A stretch of 64,000 bases of DNA from Adiantum capillus-veneris (lineage: Eukaryota; Streptophyta; Polypodiopsida; Polypodiales; Pteridaceae). A program made the position numbers and the translations under genes. The notes below the pieces were generated by a model. It was not told the DNA's origin. It ran no database searches and worked only from the letters and a program-made list of their open reading frames with translations. The DNA lies in NCBI GenBank assembly GCA_014529385.2, contig CM043966.1:111505968-111569967 (forward strand), in the 5' to 3' direction. Within the stretch, counting starts at the first letter, position 1. The number at the start of each line of letters is the position of its first letter. Shown in pieces: positions 54,146 through 64,000 of this stretch.

Positions 54146-55400
54146 CTCCCCATACTTAAAACATTTGTGGTCATTACAAAAAGCTTCAAGCTCTTCAGGA
54201 GAGAGTTTATTTTTACCTTTGTAAACTCCCTTCTTCTTGGACCGATTGTTTGCATCACTTTTGTCTTTGCTTTCCATGGGCTTGGTATTCCTTATAGCCC
54301 CCTTTTTGGAAATTGAGACGCGAAGCAACCATAGTGTGGTGGATTACTTCAGTGATAGAACCAGCAGGCCGTTGAGAGTTGACATACTCGGTCATTTCTT
54401 CCGAATGTAATCCTGCACAATTGTTGTTTTTGGTCAGTGAAGTCTTTCTTTTGAAAGATGGTATCCTTGACATGTAGATCCCAAAACTTGTCCACATACT
54501 TGTGGATAGACTCGTTCAAGAGTCACTTCAAACTCCATCATTCAGTAAGCACTTTGTCCTTTGCATCACTTGCAAGGAATTGCTTCATGATGGAAACTCG
54601 TAGAGTTTTCCATGTCTTTGGGGCTTCATCGTTCCCATGAAGGCTAGCCCACCATTGACGAGAAGATATATGGAAGTGCATAGCTACATGACGTAGCTTG
54701 GAGGACTCTGTGAAGTCCTTGTCTCGAAAGACCGCATGAAATTGTTGGATAAAGGCCAATACTTTGTGATGGCACCAAAGGTTCCATCAGAGGTGATAAA
54801 AGAGATACTCTTTCCTTCCTCTTTGAATTTCTTGAGCTTTTAGGACCTTCTCCGTGCATGCAGGGTAAGATTTGTGATGTCCTCTCCTCTTGTATTCTCT
54901 AGGAGAATAGATATTGCTTTCATTGGAAGAGGAGGAAGGTGAAGAAGGATAAGAGGGTGACCTCTTCCTTGGCTCTTTCTTCCTTTGTTTCCTCTCTTCC
55001 CTTTCAAAGTGACAAGGAGAAGGACTATGGGTTGACCATTTCCTCTTGGAAGGAGTTGGAAACCGTCTAGACCGCCATCATCATGGAGTCACATCTTGAA
55101 AGAAACTTAGGGGTTCACTTATTTCTCGTTATTTAAATTCCTCCTCTCTTATGGGAGAGAGTCTTCTTTTGGGAGTCTTATCAAGAGGCTTCATAAGCTC
55201 TCTCTCCTATTGGAGAGGAAGGGAAATCCCATAAGCATGAAGTTGTTAAGTAACTTCATCTTGCAAAGAAGGGTTGTCCATAGCTTGCTGCAATCTAGTA
55301 AAAAGGTAAATAACAAACATGAGGGCATCATCATTAGCACCTCCATGTGCAAAATCAATGTTATCAATTTTCATTTTACTCTCTTGGTCATTGTCATCCA
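54146..55400 (-). pseudogene. Gag of element H
   Basis: Capsid part at 54759-54538: AFIQQFHAVFRDKDFTESSK, then HISSRQWWASLHGNDEAPKT (the conserved WW) and SIMKQFLASDAKDK. C-terminal part: KLSPEELEAFCNDHKCFKYG, the linker and first Cys of a zinc knuckle, where the element ends. To the right (54900-55100) the frame is Ser/Arg/Lys/Glu-rich (PSYPSSPSSSSNES type). Several shifts and stops. Related to Gag of plant gypsy elements with tRNA-Met primer sites. Confidence 0.65.
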
Positions 55401-55791
55401 TCCTAATTAAACTTATGTTAGATTACTTTGTGCTTTGGTACCCTCAAAAACCTTATTCGCTACTCTTATTTACCTTTGAAAATTAGTGCTCAAGCAGCCA
55501 CACCCATGGTTTAGACACTGTTGATTACAAAGACTAATGGAGAGGGCCTAACATTACTCGGTTGATTATGGTTCTTGGTGAGCTTTCTTGTAGCTCAATA
55601 ATGGTTAAGCCAAAGGCAAGTCCCAAAAGACTTCATTATTAAGACTATAGTTGTCAATGGTGTACCTCAAACTAGTCCTTCTCAACCAAGATAATAGATC
55701 CTTGTCCCACTTACCCTATTGCAATGAACAGGTCCAACCTTTCATGGACAACTTAAGGACCTCTCTTCTTAACTAAGAAAAGAGAAACCAA

Positions 55792-55805
55792 TAGCTCTAA
55801 TACCA
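55792..55805 (-). other. Primer-binding site of H, tRNA-Met type
   Basis: Minus strand TGGTATTAGAGCTA, one C-to-T change from the usual TGGTATCAGAGC, one base after the LTR. Confidence 0.7.
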
Positions 55806-55806
55806 A

Positions 55807-56881
55807 TGTAATGGACATGGCCTGTGAACTTTGAGAATAGTGGAATTAAGAAATTGAAGTGAGCATTTTTGTGAGACTACTTTGAGAACATACAAGAAAG
55901 AGATAGTTCCTCACTTATCATCACTCTTCTTGCATAGCATAGAATAATAACATAATAATGATGAATAAGGTGGAAAGATTAAGCATTGAAGCATGGCTCT
56001 TGGTTGGATTTGCATTCCATAGCCAAGAGTGGTGGTGTAGGCTCTCAACGTCTTAACAAGCTTGGAGAAGGAGATGGAGCTCTTTCCTTTTGCATCTCAC
56101 ACAATGAGAGAGAGAGAGAGAGAGAGAGAGAGTGAGAGTATACCCCCCAAACTAGCCCTCTCCTTGCTTTGGTCGAACCCCCTCTTCTAGCTCATGGTGG
56201 AAGCTCATTGGACCCCTTCAAGCTTAGCCAATCACATGCAGAGTGCATATCAAGCAACCATGCTAGCATTAGAACAAGTGTCCACCTTTCCCCTTTGAGA
56301 GAGAGGACTTGATAATTGCATACTCAATTAATTAAATTAGCTAAATTATTATTGGACCTCTTGAGAGGCCAACCAATAGGCTTCACGCGCCTTATGAGGG
56401 CAACATGGAGAGGAACTTGACATGTGTCCATGTTGCTTCATAAGGCAAGGCTTGACTTGTGTGAGGGTGTGTGTGTTCTCTCTTTAGCTCCTACAATGAG
56501 AGCTCCCCCCCATGAGTAGGGATCTTCTTGACTTTTGGGAACTCCTTGAACCCTTTAAACACCTTAGTCATGGAGCATCTTAGCACCTTAGTCATTAAGC
56601 ACCTCAAGCACCTTAGTCAGAAAGCACAACAAGACCTCAAGCTTGGGCCTGGTTCCCACCTCAAGCACAACCCCAGCTTGCTTAAGATCAAAGGATTTTT
56701 CACACTAACCCTTGGAAGGTCTTTAATGAAGCTAACTCTAAGGTCTTTAAGATCCATTAGCTAGCCTTGCTCTTTGACATACCATCTCTCATTTGGATCC
56801 CTTTAATCTTGGCCGGATGTTGAGATAGATCCATAAGCACATGTCTATATTCTAACCCTTGTTCTCATTTGTTCTCCCACA
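55807..56881 (-). repeat. 5' LTR of element H, about 1.08 kb
   Basis: Minus strand TGTGGGAGAAC...CCATTACA. Right border placed at TGTGGG. Holds a GA run at 56106-56132. No second copy in the window to confirm it. Confidence 0.6.
56106..56132. repeat. (GA)n microsatellite in the H LTR
   Basis: About 27 bp of GA. Confidence 0.95.
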
Positions 56882-57071
56882 TTAAATGATCACTTTAATA
56901 TGAGAAAATCATTTGGGTTCGTTAGATATTAGATTTTATGATAAATTTTCTTTGTAAATCTTAGAGTCTATATAGGTGGTAGCCTCCACTATGCAACACG
57001 TCTTGTTTCTTCTAGGGCCAAGGTGCTATATGTGCTAGTGAGTGATACCTCTTAGCTTAAGTAGATAGCGT

Positions 57072-57315
57072 CAATGGATAACTGGCAAAAGAGTGGCCTA
57101 AAAATGCCTAATGCCCGGAGGGCTAAATGGCTTAACATTGCCTTGCTAGTGCCAAATGAAGGTCACAACTAGCTTTAGGCTTGAGGTTAGTGACAATGGA
57201 TTACTGGCAAAAAAGCGGCCTTAAAATGACTAAATGTCCACGCGACTAAAAGACTAAGAGCATCCTTGGTGGTGCCAAATGGAGGCCACAAATAGCTTTA
57301 GGCTTGAGGTTAGTG
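57072..57315. repeat. Two tandem copies of a 122-bp unit
   Basis: Copies begin CAATGGATAACTGGCAAAAG (57072) and CAATGGATTACTGGCAAAAA (57194) and both end AGCTTTAGGCTTGAGGTTAG. Confidence 0.85.
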
Positions 57316-59154
57316 AGAGATGGGCTTTGAGAAAGTGATTTTTATAAGGCGAGCACTTCAAAACACAATGACACTTCTTGGCTCGGATGCTAAGAGGACC
57401 CTAAACCCCAAATTTACACAAAGTTTAAGTGCAAGAATGCATAAGAGAGACTGATTTAATGCCTTAAGTGAGTATGCACAAAAACTTGATGTAGCAAAGG
57501 AGAGAGAGTGAATAAGATTTTGTCTATTGTAGGAAGAAGAGAGAAATATTATGAAACTATATGATAATATAAAAGGGAGTGACACAACAGGTAATTGTGT
57601 GAGGGTATGTCAGAGAGAGTGTGTTATAGTAGTAGTAAGAGAAAACACAACAAGGGATTGTGTGATGAAGCTAACAAGGCTATACAAAGTTTAAAGGCTT
57701 AAGAAATGCTAAAGGGAAAAGATAATGCTTAAGCTATGAGACTTTGAGTATCTCTATCTAATGTGTGAAATCTCAAGGTTGTCTTCAACAAAGGAGCACG
57801 TGGCTTTATAATATAGCTTCCTAATATTTTATTGTGTGGGGCATCTACGAGGTGTCCATGAAAAATATTATATTATTGTTCGTGGCTTGTATAGAATATT
57901 ATTCGTTCTCTTAGTTAATTTGGGGAATCTTTTGAGTACATAGAAAATTATTGAAAAAAAGGAGGTGGTTGGATTTATACAAGTGAAAAATATTTTATTT
58001 GGGAGAAATGTAGACCTCATTTGTGGTTTATATGGTTCATCCTTCCTTTTCTTCTTTCTTAATGAGCTTCCATTTCATCATATTCTTTTCCTTTAATTTC
58101 CCCCCCCCCCCCAAAAAAAACACAAATCTGTTCAGTGGCCTGGCAGGGAATATTTGCAAGTGGATTCAAAAGACAAGAAGATTAAGTTCTACAAGAATGA
58201 TCATTTTTTGGGGGGCAATGCGATCATGAGCCAACCACTTCTCTCATCAGTAGAAAAATTGTTAGGTTTTATTACTTTAAACATGTCTAGAAGGCGAGGA
58301 ATTGTCAACTTTTTGAGAACTACATTGAAACAACAAGGTTTACCGAGATTATTCAAGAAAGCAAGGTATAGTTTATTTTGACATTGGGATAAGGAGAAAC
58401 TATGAAGAGTGGAACAAGGTTGTGATTACAGGATGGTCAAAACTACGTAGATAAGTGTCTACTTTTGAGCCAGCTAGGTTTTTCACCGTGGTCATGGGGT
58501 GATTCCCGTATTAGCCGATGTACTAATGCTTGCTAGGAGACCTCATGGCTCGTCACGGGCATGATTAGTATTTGTAATTCTTTTAGGCAGCTAGTATGAT
58601 CTACTCACGTTCGTTACTTTTGGGGAAAAAAACGCTTATACTTTCACTTTGTTGGAAAATTGTAAGAGTTTGTTCCTACCTAGAGAGGAGTTCAACAATG
58701 TTATTCTTTATCCCTCACACATAATCAAAATTTACTATCAAGTTGTCAGACCAAAGTGACCACCATAGGAGTCTTTTATTACCAATTTTGTAGAAGCCCT
58801 TGAGATTATTTAAAACTATTGTTATGGTGAATAGGATATTTTCAATAAATACCCTAAATCTTTCCAGGTACTTCTTGAGGATTAGAATTTCCTTGTAAAT
58901 TGACGGATAATTATCTTTTGGCGGTGTAAAAGATCGTGAAGCAAACTTGTATATGATTTCTTTCTTATCCTTTTTTGAGTCACGATTCCTCTCCACTCAT
59001 GTATAAGAGTAAATAGTAAGGTGTGTCTTTGAAGCTAGTATTCACATATATGTATTCTATAAAGGATATTTTTATGAAAGTGAATGCCATAGATGGACAT
59101 CATTCTATTCAAATGGTGTATCCTTTTTTAGAAAAGGATAAAAATAGCAACTGG

Positions 59155-59335
59155 ACCCTTCTAGAATAGAAAAGTGAGGTTCAATCTAGTTTAAATATCT
59201 TAGCATTAGCTTCGACCTTTCTAAAATAGGAAAGTGAGGTTCAATCCAGTTTAGTCATCCTAGCATTTGCTTCAACCTTTTTATAGAGTAGGAAGGTGAG
59301 CTGCAATTCAGTTTAGACATCGTAGCCTTTTTCTT
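59155..59335. repeat. Three tandem copies of a roughly 62-bp unit
   Basis: AAAGTGAGGTTCAATCTAGT, AAAGTGAGGTTCAATCCAGT and AAGGTGAGCTGCAATTCAGT mark the copies, each followed by a version of TAGCATTTGCTTCAACCTTT. Confidence 0.85.
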
Positions 59336-59350
59336 CATCTCCTATTGTAC

Positions 59351-59560
59351 CACTACAACAGGTACTTAATATTAGTGACGCTCGTTGTGTGACACTGAAA
59401 TGTGAAAACCCACGGCGTCGCTATGGGCGTCGCTAAGTTATAAGTAACTTAGCAACGCTCTTAGAGACGCCCATAGCGACGTCGACAGGGGTAAAAAAAT
59501 AACCAAGGACGTCTGAAAACTCAGATTTGAGTTTTCGACGCGCGCTCAAGCAAGCAAAGG
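59351..59560 (+). mobile_element. CACTA-type DNA transposon terminus with hairpins
   Basis: Begins CACTACAACAGG, as CACTA (En/Spm) termini do, followed by AGTGACG and repeated GCGTCGCTATGGGCGTCGCT. The reverse, GACGCCCATAGCGAC, follows about 50 bp later, and GCTAAGTTA/TAACTTAGC between them makes a nested hairpin. A second palindrome, GAAAACTCA..TGAGTTTTC, lies at about 59514-59535. Subterminal inverted repeats suit transposase binding. The other end and any transposase are not in the window. Confidence 0.55.
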
Positions 59561-59570
59561 TAACGTGCGC

Positions 59571-59722
59571 TCTCCCTCTCTCTCTCTCTCTCTCTTTCTT
59601 CTCCACACACACACACACACACACACGAGGAGAGGAAGGAGAGCCAGGTATGCTCCTTCCCTCTCCTCACTCTCATGTTCCCTTTCCCTCTTTCTCTCTC
59701 CCTCTCTCTCTCTCATGGAAGG
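59571..59722. repeat. CT and CA simple sequence before the LINE ORF1
   Basis: CT runs at 59571-59600 and 59685-59715 and a CA run at 59604-59626. Confidence 0.9.
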
Positions 59723-59793
59723 CTTTGCTGTAACAACATCTCAGAACTGAAAAAACTGTCAAAACTTTGTGTTTTTGTTGCCGACTTGAAGCA

Positions 59794-60726
59794 ATGTCAG
59801 ACAAAACTCGCAAGGGTGGAAAAGCCACACTCGCCATGGAGAATGATGCAAAATCTCCAAGGAATTTGGATGCTAATCCAACCACATCATCTACAACAAC
59901 GAAAGCAATGATCATGGCTTACTTGATCTCGTTACAGGAAACCGTCAACAAGCAAGGTGAAGAGTTGCGCGCACTTGCAATGGAGAATGGTACTTTAAGA
60001 GTTCTCGTTGTGGAGAATGAGCACCTCAAGAAGGTTCTTGAAATGCAAACAACACGTTTGATGCATCTTGAGAATGAAGTTCAAGAATGTAAACGCTCTC
60101 TTGTTGACATGACTGTAGTGAAAGAGCGCTTGAGCAAAGTTGAGAGTGATCATGTATTGAAAGAGGAAACAATAGATACAATACGACATGATGTATGTGA
60201 GATGAGAAATGCATCCAAATTATGGGCTGATATATGTAAGGATAATGTGGTTTCTACATCTCCTATCACGCAAGCCGTTGTCCAAGCAAAGAATGTAGAG
60301 AATGTGGACACTCAAGAATTGTAAGAACGACAAAAACGCTCAAAGAACATCGTCATTCGTGGAATCAAGGAGGAAAGCATGGAAACACCCTAATCTCTTG
60401 CGGTTGCTATTGAAGAGTTTTTTGCTACACACTTTGGCATGTCAGGAATCATGGCTTATGGTGCACATCGAGTTGGAAAACAAGGAGTTCCTCGCTCAGG
60501 AGAAAGACCTATTGTATGTACCATGGCTGATGAGGTAAAGAGAAACATCATCCTTGACAATGGTTGGATCTACCTCAAAGGAACGGGTTGTAATGTATAT
60601 GAGGATCGCACTCTTATGCAACAAAATGTACGTCGCAAAGCATATGAGGAAAGAAGCAAGAAGGTTAAGGTATCATCTCAAGAAGAAAAGCCACTTGAGG
60701 AGGATGCAAGTCCACCCAACAAATAG
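59794..60726 (+). pseudogene. LINE ORF1 protein (coiled coil, RRM, L1-like)
   Basis: RNA-binding protein of the LINE particle. Start chosen at ATG 59794 (MSDKTRKGGK, basic) rather than 59767. Residues about 45-130 form a Leu/Glu-rich coiled coil (LISLQETVNKQGEELRAL, NEHLKKVLEMQTTRLMHLEN). After a TAA at 60322 the same frame goes on RSKNIVIRGIKEES, the opening strand of the RRM in L1-type ORF1 proteins, then AHRVGKQG, GERPIVCTMADEVKRNIIL and a Lys-rich tail. A second TAA lies at 60391. Both could be decayed CAA. No CCHC knuckle is seen, which many plant LINE ORF1 proteins have. Confidence 0.75.
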
Positions 60727-60732
60727 GGACAC

Positions 60733-63700
60733 ATGATCTATGAGACCAACTCACGCTTGCGAATAAGCTTTTGGAATTGTAACTGGAATCCATGGAACGC
60801 GGGAATTGGCATTGATGAGATTACCAATGACTCCGATGTGATACTTCTTGTCGAAACATGGGAGCATGATGCGCAACGAATTCTTGGATTTGACAAATAC
60901 GATGTGCATTCTTTGATGTGGGCCAAAAATGCAAAGCAACGAAGAGGCCAAGGAGGCGTAGCATGTATGACCAAAAAGGGTTTGAAAGATGTTTCCATTG
61001 TCAAAAAAGATAAGTATAAACGCTACTTATGGCTGAAAATCAGCCCACCAAATGGTCAAGTCATGTTTGTGGCCGGTTGCTACATTCCTCACTATGACTC
61101 CAGCTTTTATGCTCGCTTGAATATGGATAGAGATCAGCCCTTTGTTGAACTAGAGGAAGACATTGCTCATTACAAGGATCAAGGTGAAGTCATTGTTTTT
61201 GGAGACATGAATGCTCGCACAAATATGTTACAACACGACACACAACAAGTCAACATGCCGCATATCTCAAGAAGAGTGGATGACTCATACATGTATAATC
61301 GAAGTTCTAATGATGCAAAAGAAGTGGATCACTATGTAAAGTCACTTCTACATATGTGCAGTAGTACCGGAATGCTCATTGCAAATGGTGTATCTCTATG
61401 GCAAGGCACCAATGACTTTACATGTAGAAAGCACAATGGTGCTAGCGTGATTGACTATATGTTGTTCTCAGAAGCCACTCTAGAATGCATACAAAGCTTT
61501 ACACTTGGTGAATGGAATCCGGAATCGGATCATAGGATGTTATGTATTGACCTCAAGTGTGGTAAACGGCCCGATCATGTAGCCTGGAATCATGATGTGA
61601 ATCATTTTTACCTACGTCTAGACTTCAAACGAGCACTTATATATGCTGCTATGGTGGACCAAATGTTAAGCATGATAGAGCATCAAGAGAGCCCAACATT
61701 AGAATGCAAGTGGAAAGTTTTCAAAGAAGTAATTTTCTCTTGTGCGAAGGAATGCTTTTCGGTGAAACACATGTCTTGCAAAAGGTCTAAGAAGGGTGGC
61801 ACCAAGAAGAAATGGTTTGACATGGAATGTAGTCAAGCCCGAAAACACTTGCTAAGATTGGATGCAATCAAAGACAAGGAAGTTTACTTGGAATGTTCAC
61901 ACACATACAAAGCACTTGTTCAAAAGAAGAGGAGAAGGTGGGAAGTCGAAAAACAACTTCTTTTAGCACAAGAGAAGGCACATGCATGTGGCAAGTTTTG
62001 GCAAAATCTAAAAGGCAAGCATGTTGAGAGCTTTGGTGACTTGACTCTTGAGGATATGTATATGCATTGTAAGAACCTCTATGAGCAACCCAATGTTGAT
62101 AAGATGGAGGGTTGTAGCTCCCTTCCATTTATGTCTCCCTTCTTTACCATTGAAGATGTATGCCGCACGCTTGAGAAACTTGCTACTCGCAAGGCAGGTG
62201 ACCTTCAAGGTGTCAAGGCTGAAATGATTAAATGGACAAGCAAGAAAACACGATATTGGATATGCGATATGTTTAACCTTGCACTTCAGTATGGCATGCC
62301 TCATGATTGGAGTGTAAATTGGATCAAACCTTTGCACAAAGGAGGAGATGTAAACAATGTGAACAACTATCGCACTATAATGGTTGGTTCTTAGATGGCA
62401 AAGTTATTTGGATGTATCATGGAGATGAAGATAAGTGAATGGGATGAAAAGAATGGCAAACGTGTGCTTGGCCAAGCAGGTTTTCGAAAGCATCATAGCA
62501 CTATTGATCACCTTGTCACTCTTCGAGTTCTTATGGAAACGTCTCGATTGAAAGGAAAAAAGTTGTATGGTTGCTTTGTGGATTTCAAGAAAGCTTTTGA
62601 CATGGTACCGCGAGGAAATCTTTGGAGACGTATGCAAAGCCTTCAAGTGCCGAGAGAATTTATGCATGCAGTCTTTCGCATCTACCAAAAAGTGATATGT
62701 CGATTACGTATGGGAGATGGAATTTCAGAATTTTTTGCAAGCACTATTGGTGTCAAACAGGGATGCCCACTTTCCCCAACCCTCTTTGGGATACTCATTG
62801 ATGAATTGGAATGCATGGTTCTTGATTCTATGCAGCAAGAAGGCATAGAAGAGGTTAAGATCGGAAATGCGGTGATCATGATTTTGCTTTATGCCGATGA
62901 TGTAGTGCTCTTGGCACATACCTTAGAAGATGCACAAAAGCTTATGAGTGTCTTGGAACGCTTTTGCCTACATAGTGGGCTGATTGTCAATGGATCCAAA
63001 ACCAAGGTTATGCTTGTAAAGACCCTCAATGACGAAAATCCATGCATTGTATACAACAATGAGAAACTTGAAGTGGTAGATCACTTCAAGTACCTTGGCC
63101 TTGAGGTTCCATCCAATCATAAATGGAAGGATTGTGCAATGCGTCGCTTGGAAGCTGGAAAGAGGGCTTATTATGCATTTGAGAACATGTGCAATGCAAG
63201 AGAGATCAAGTGTTGGGCTCTCAAAAAGTACCTCTTTGACGCATTGGTGACACCGGTGCTTCTTTATGGAGTGGAGGTGTGGGGTGAAAGCAGCGGGAAG
63301 TCTACTTGGAAAGAGTTTGAGAATGTCCAAAAGTGTTTTCTCACCAACTTTCTCCAAGTCAAGACACAAACACCCTACATGCTCTTACTTCTTGAGTCCG
63401 GATCGCTTCCCATTGAGGTCTTGGGCATGGAAAGGGTTGTGGAGTACATGCGTAAGGCACAATGTAGCCCTTTGCATCGACTTCCTAGAATCGCATATGA
63501 AGCAAGTCAAAAGGTTCAAAAGACATGCAAGAGCAAAATACTAAGTTCGGGGTGGATGCTTGGTAAGAAATGGTTTGGCAGATGGGATGCATGTCACTTG
63601 GTCAAGGATGCGTCGATCGACTCCCAAGTTAATGAGGCCTTCTTACAACGCCAATGTATCATGGCTTGGGAGAAATCCGGAGGTTCTCGCTTCAGCCGTT

Positions 63701-64000
63701 ACACCACACACGTTGCCCCAAACTACAAATCTCTCTTCTTCTCGGAACGAGGTAACCGAACCCATTCCTACATCCTTGAGCCCATCCCGTTGAGTGTGAT
63801 CCGCACCATTGCCTCCATTCGTCTTAGCTCCCATTCTCTACGCTGTGAGACAGGACGTTGGGGCACTGGCGAGGAGTGTCATTGACTTTGCACCTTATGC
63901 CCTCGTAAAGTACGAGAGAGTGAGTACCACACACTACTTGAGTGCTCAACTTTTGACCACATTAGGTCCTCTTTTCCCCATATATTCAGCCATGAGCTCT
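60733..64000 (+). pseudogene. LINE ORF2: endonuclease, reverse transcriptase, CCHC
   Basis: ATG six bases after the ORF1 stop, same phase. Endonuclease: SFWNCNWNPWN at the start, LVETWEHD (Glu), VIVFGDMNAR near residue 156 and ESDHRML near 265, the AP-endonuclease set that nicks target DNA. RT: NNYRTIMVGS, then TAG at 62392, then GQAGFRKHHSTIDHL near 579, VDFKKAFDMVP near 616, GVKQGCPLSPTLFGI near 673 and YADDVVLLA near 719. After a TGA at 63883 the frame continues CTLCPRKVRESEYHTLLEC, the C-terminal zinc motif of such proteins, and runs off the window. Two in-frame stops make this copy defective. Confidence 0.9.

Larger units (their letters stand above)
54146..56881 (-). mobile_element. Gypsy-type element H, LTR to gag only
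   Basis: Minus strand: LTR 56881-55807, tRNA-Met-like primer site, short leader, Gag with capsid motifs and the start of a zinc knuckle, then cut by element G. Confidence 0.7.
56882..59350. other. Unassigned 2.5 kb, no supported gene
   Basis: AT-rich DNA with two tandem-repeat arrays (listed separately) and a poly-C/poly-A stretch at about 58101-58120. A 75-codon frame at 58154-58381 (MSQPLLSSVEKLLGFITLNM in part) matches nothing I recognise. Confidence 0.5.
59560..64000 (+). mobile_element. LINE (non-LTR retrotransposon), right end outside window
   Basis: ORF1 with coiled coil and RRM, ORF2 with APE endonuclease, RT and a C-terminal CCHC motif. ORF1 and ORF2 lie in one phase without shifts, broken only by stop codons. 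The 5' end is uncertain: simple-sequence DNA (CT, CA) at 59571-59720 precedes ORF1 and the CACTA-like end lies just before. Confidence 0.88.

Noticed and set aside
58154-58381. Possible small gene (75 codons)
   Set aside because: No recognisable motif, overlapping short frames in the other phases, and flanked by repeats.

Overview
This is nuclear DNA of a land plant, dense in transposable elements. No host gene is clearly intact. The evidence is plant-type Ty3/gypsy elements with primer sites for tRNA-Asp or initiator tRNA-Met, a dual RNase H typical of the plant Tat lineage, a Ty1/copia integrase remnant, a CACTA-type terminus, an APE-type LINE and many CT/GA and TA microsatellites. The large nested elements would suit a fern, lycophyte or conifer, but the species cannot be fixed from the sequence alone.

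Layout. 1-7489 (+): decayed gypsy element A (protease, RT, RNase H, integrase, an extra 3' reading frame, an LTR). 7490-7826 (-): a foreign retropepsin-like scrap. 7827-10860 and 23020-25960 (-): one gypsy element B split in two by 10861-23019 (+), a nearly complete 12.2-kb Tat-like element E with 2.6-kb LTRs and a short target duplication. 26121-28776 (+): a non-coding element J with 142-bp LTRs and a tRNA-Met primer site, filled with inverted and tandem repeats. 29237-41868 (-): element C, of the same family as B, with its 5' LTR, primer site and a 3-kb repetitive leader, and itself interrupted by a 1.4-kb LTR-like insertion (34161-35597). 41930-42465 (+): copia scrap. 42778-45105 (-): a spliced-looking protein-kinase-like pseudogene. 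45297-46850: microsatellites, tandem repeats and a strong palindrome. 46898 to about 51005 (+): element F, related to E in its LTR and accessory frames but lacking pol. About 51006-54145 (-): element G, same LTR family as C. 54146-56881 (-): 5' part of another gypsy element H (LTR, tRNA-Met primer site, gag). 56882-59350: unassigned DNA with tandem repeats. 59351-59560: CACTA-like terminus. 59560-64000 (+): LINE with a coiled-coil/RRM ORF1 and an endonuclease-RT ORF2, running off the window.

How the parts work together. Each LTR element is a self-copying unit: the LTR supplies the promoter (TATA boxes are visible), the primer site starts cDNA synthesis, gag builds the particle, and protease, RT, RNase H and integrase process, copy and insert. 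Two features go beyond this. First, elements E and F carry, between the LTR and gag, small accessory proteins of two families. In E each family is duplicated, and F keeps recognisable relatives. Second, the untranslated leader of the C/G family is built from diverged units of about 285 bp, each opening with a conserved palindrome. Most frames here are broken mainly by single stop codons rather than shifts, which suits methylation-driven C-to-T decay.
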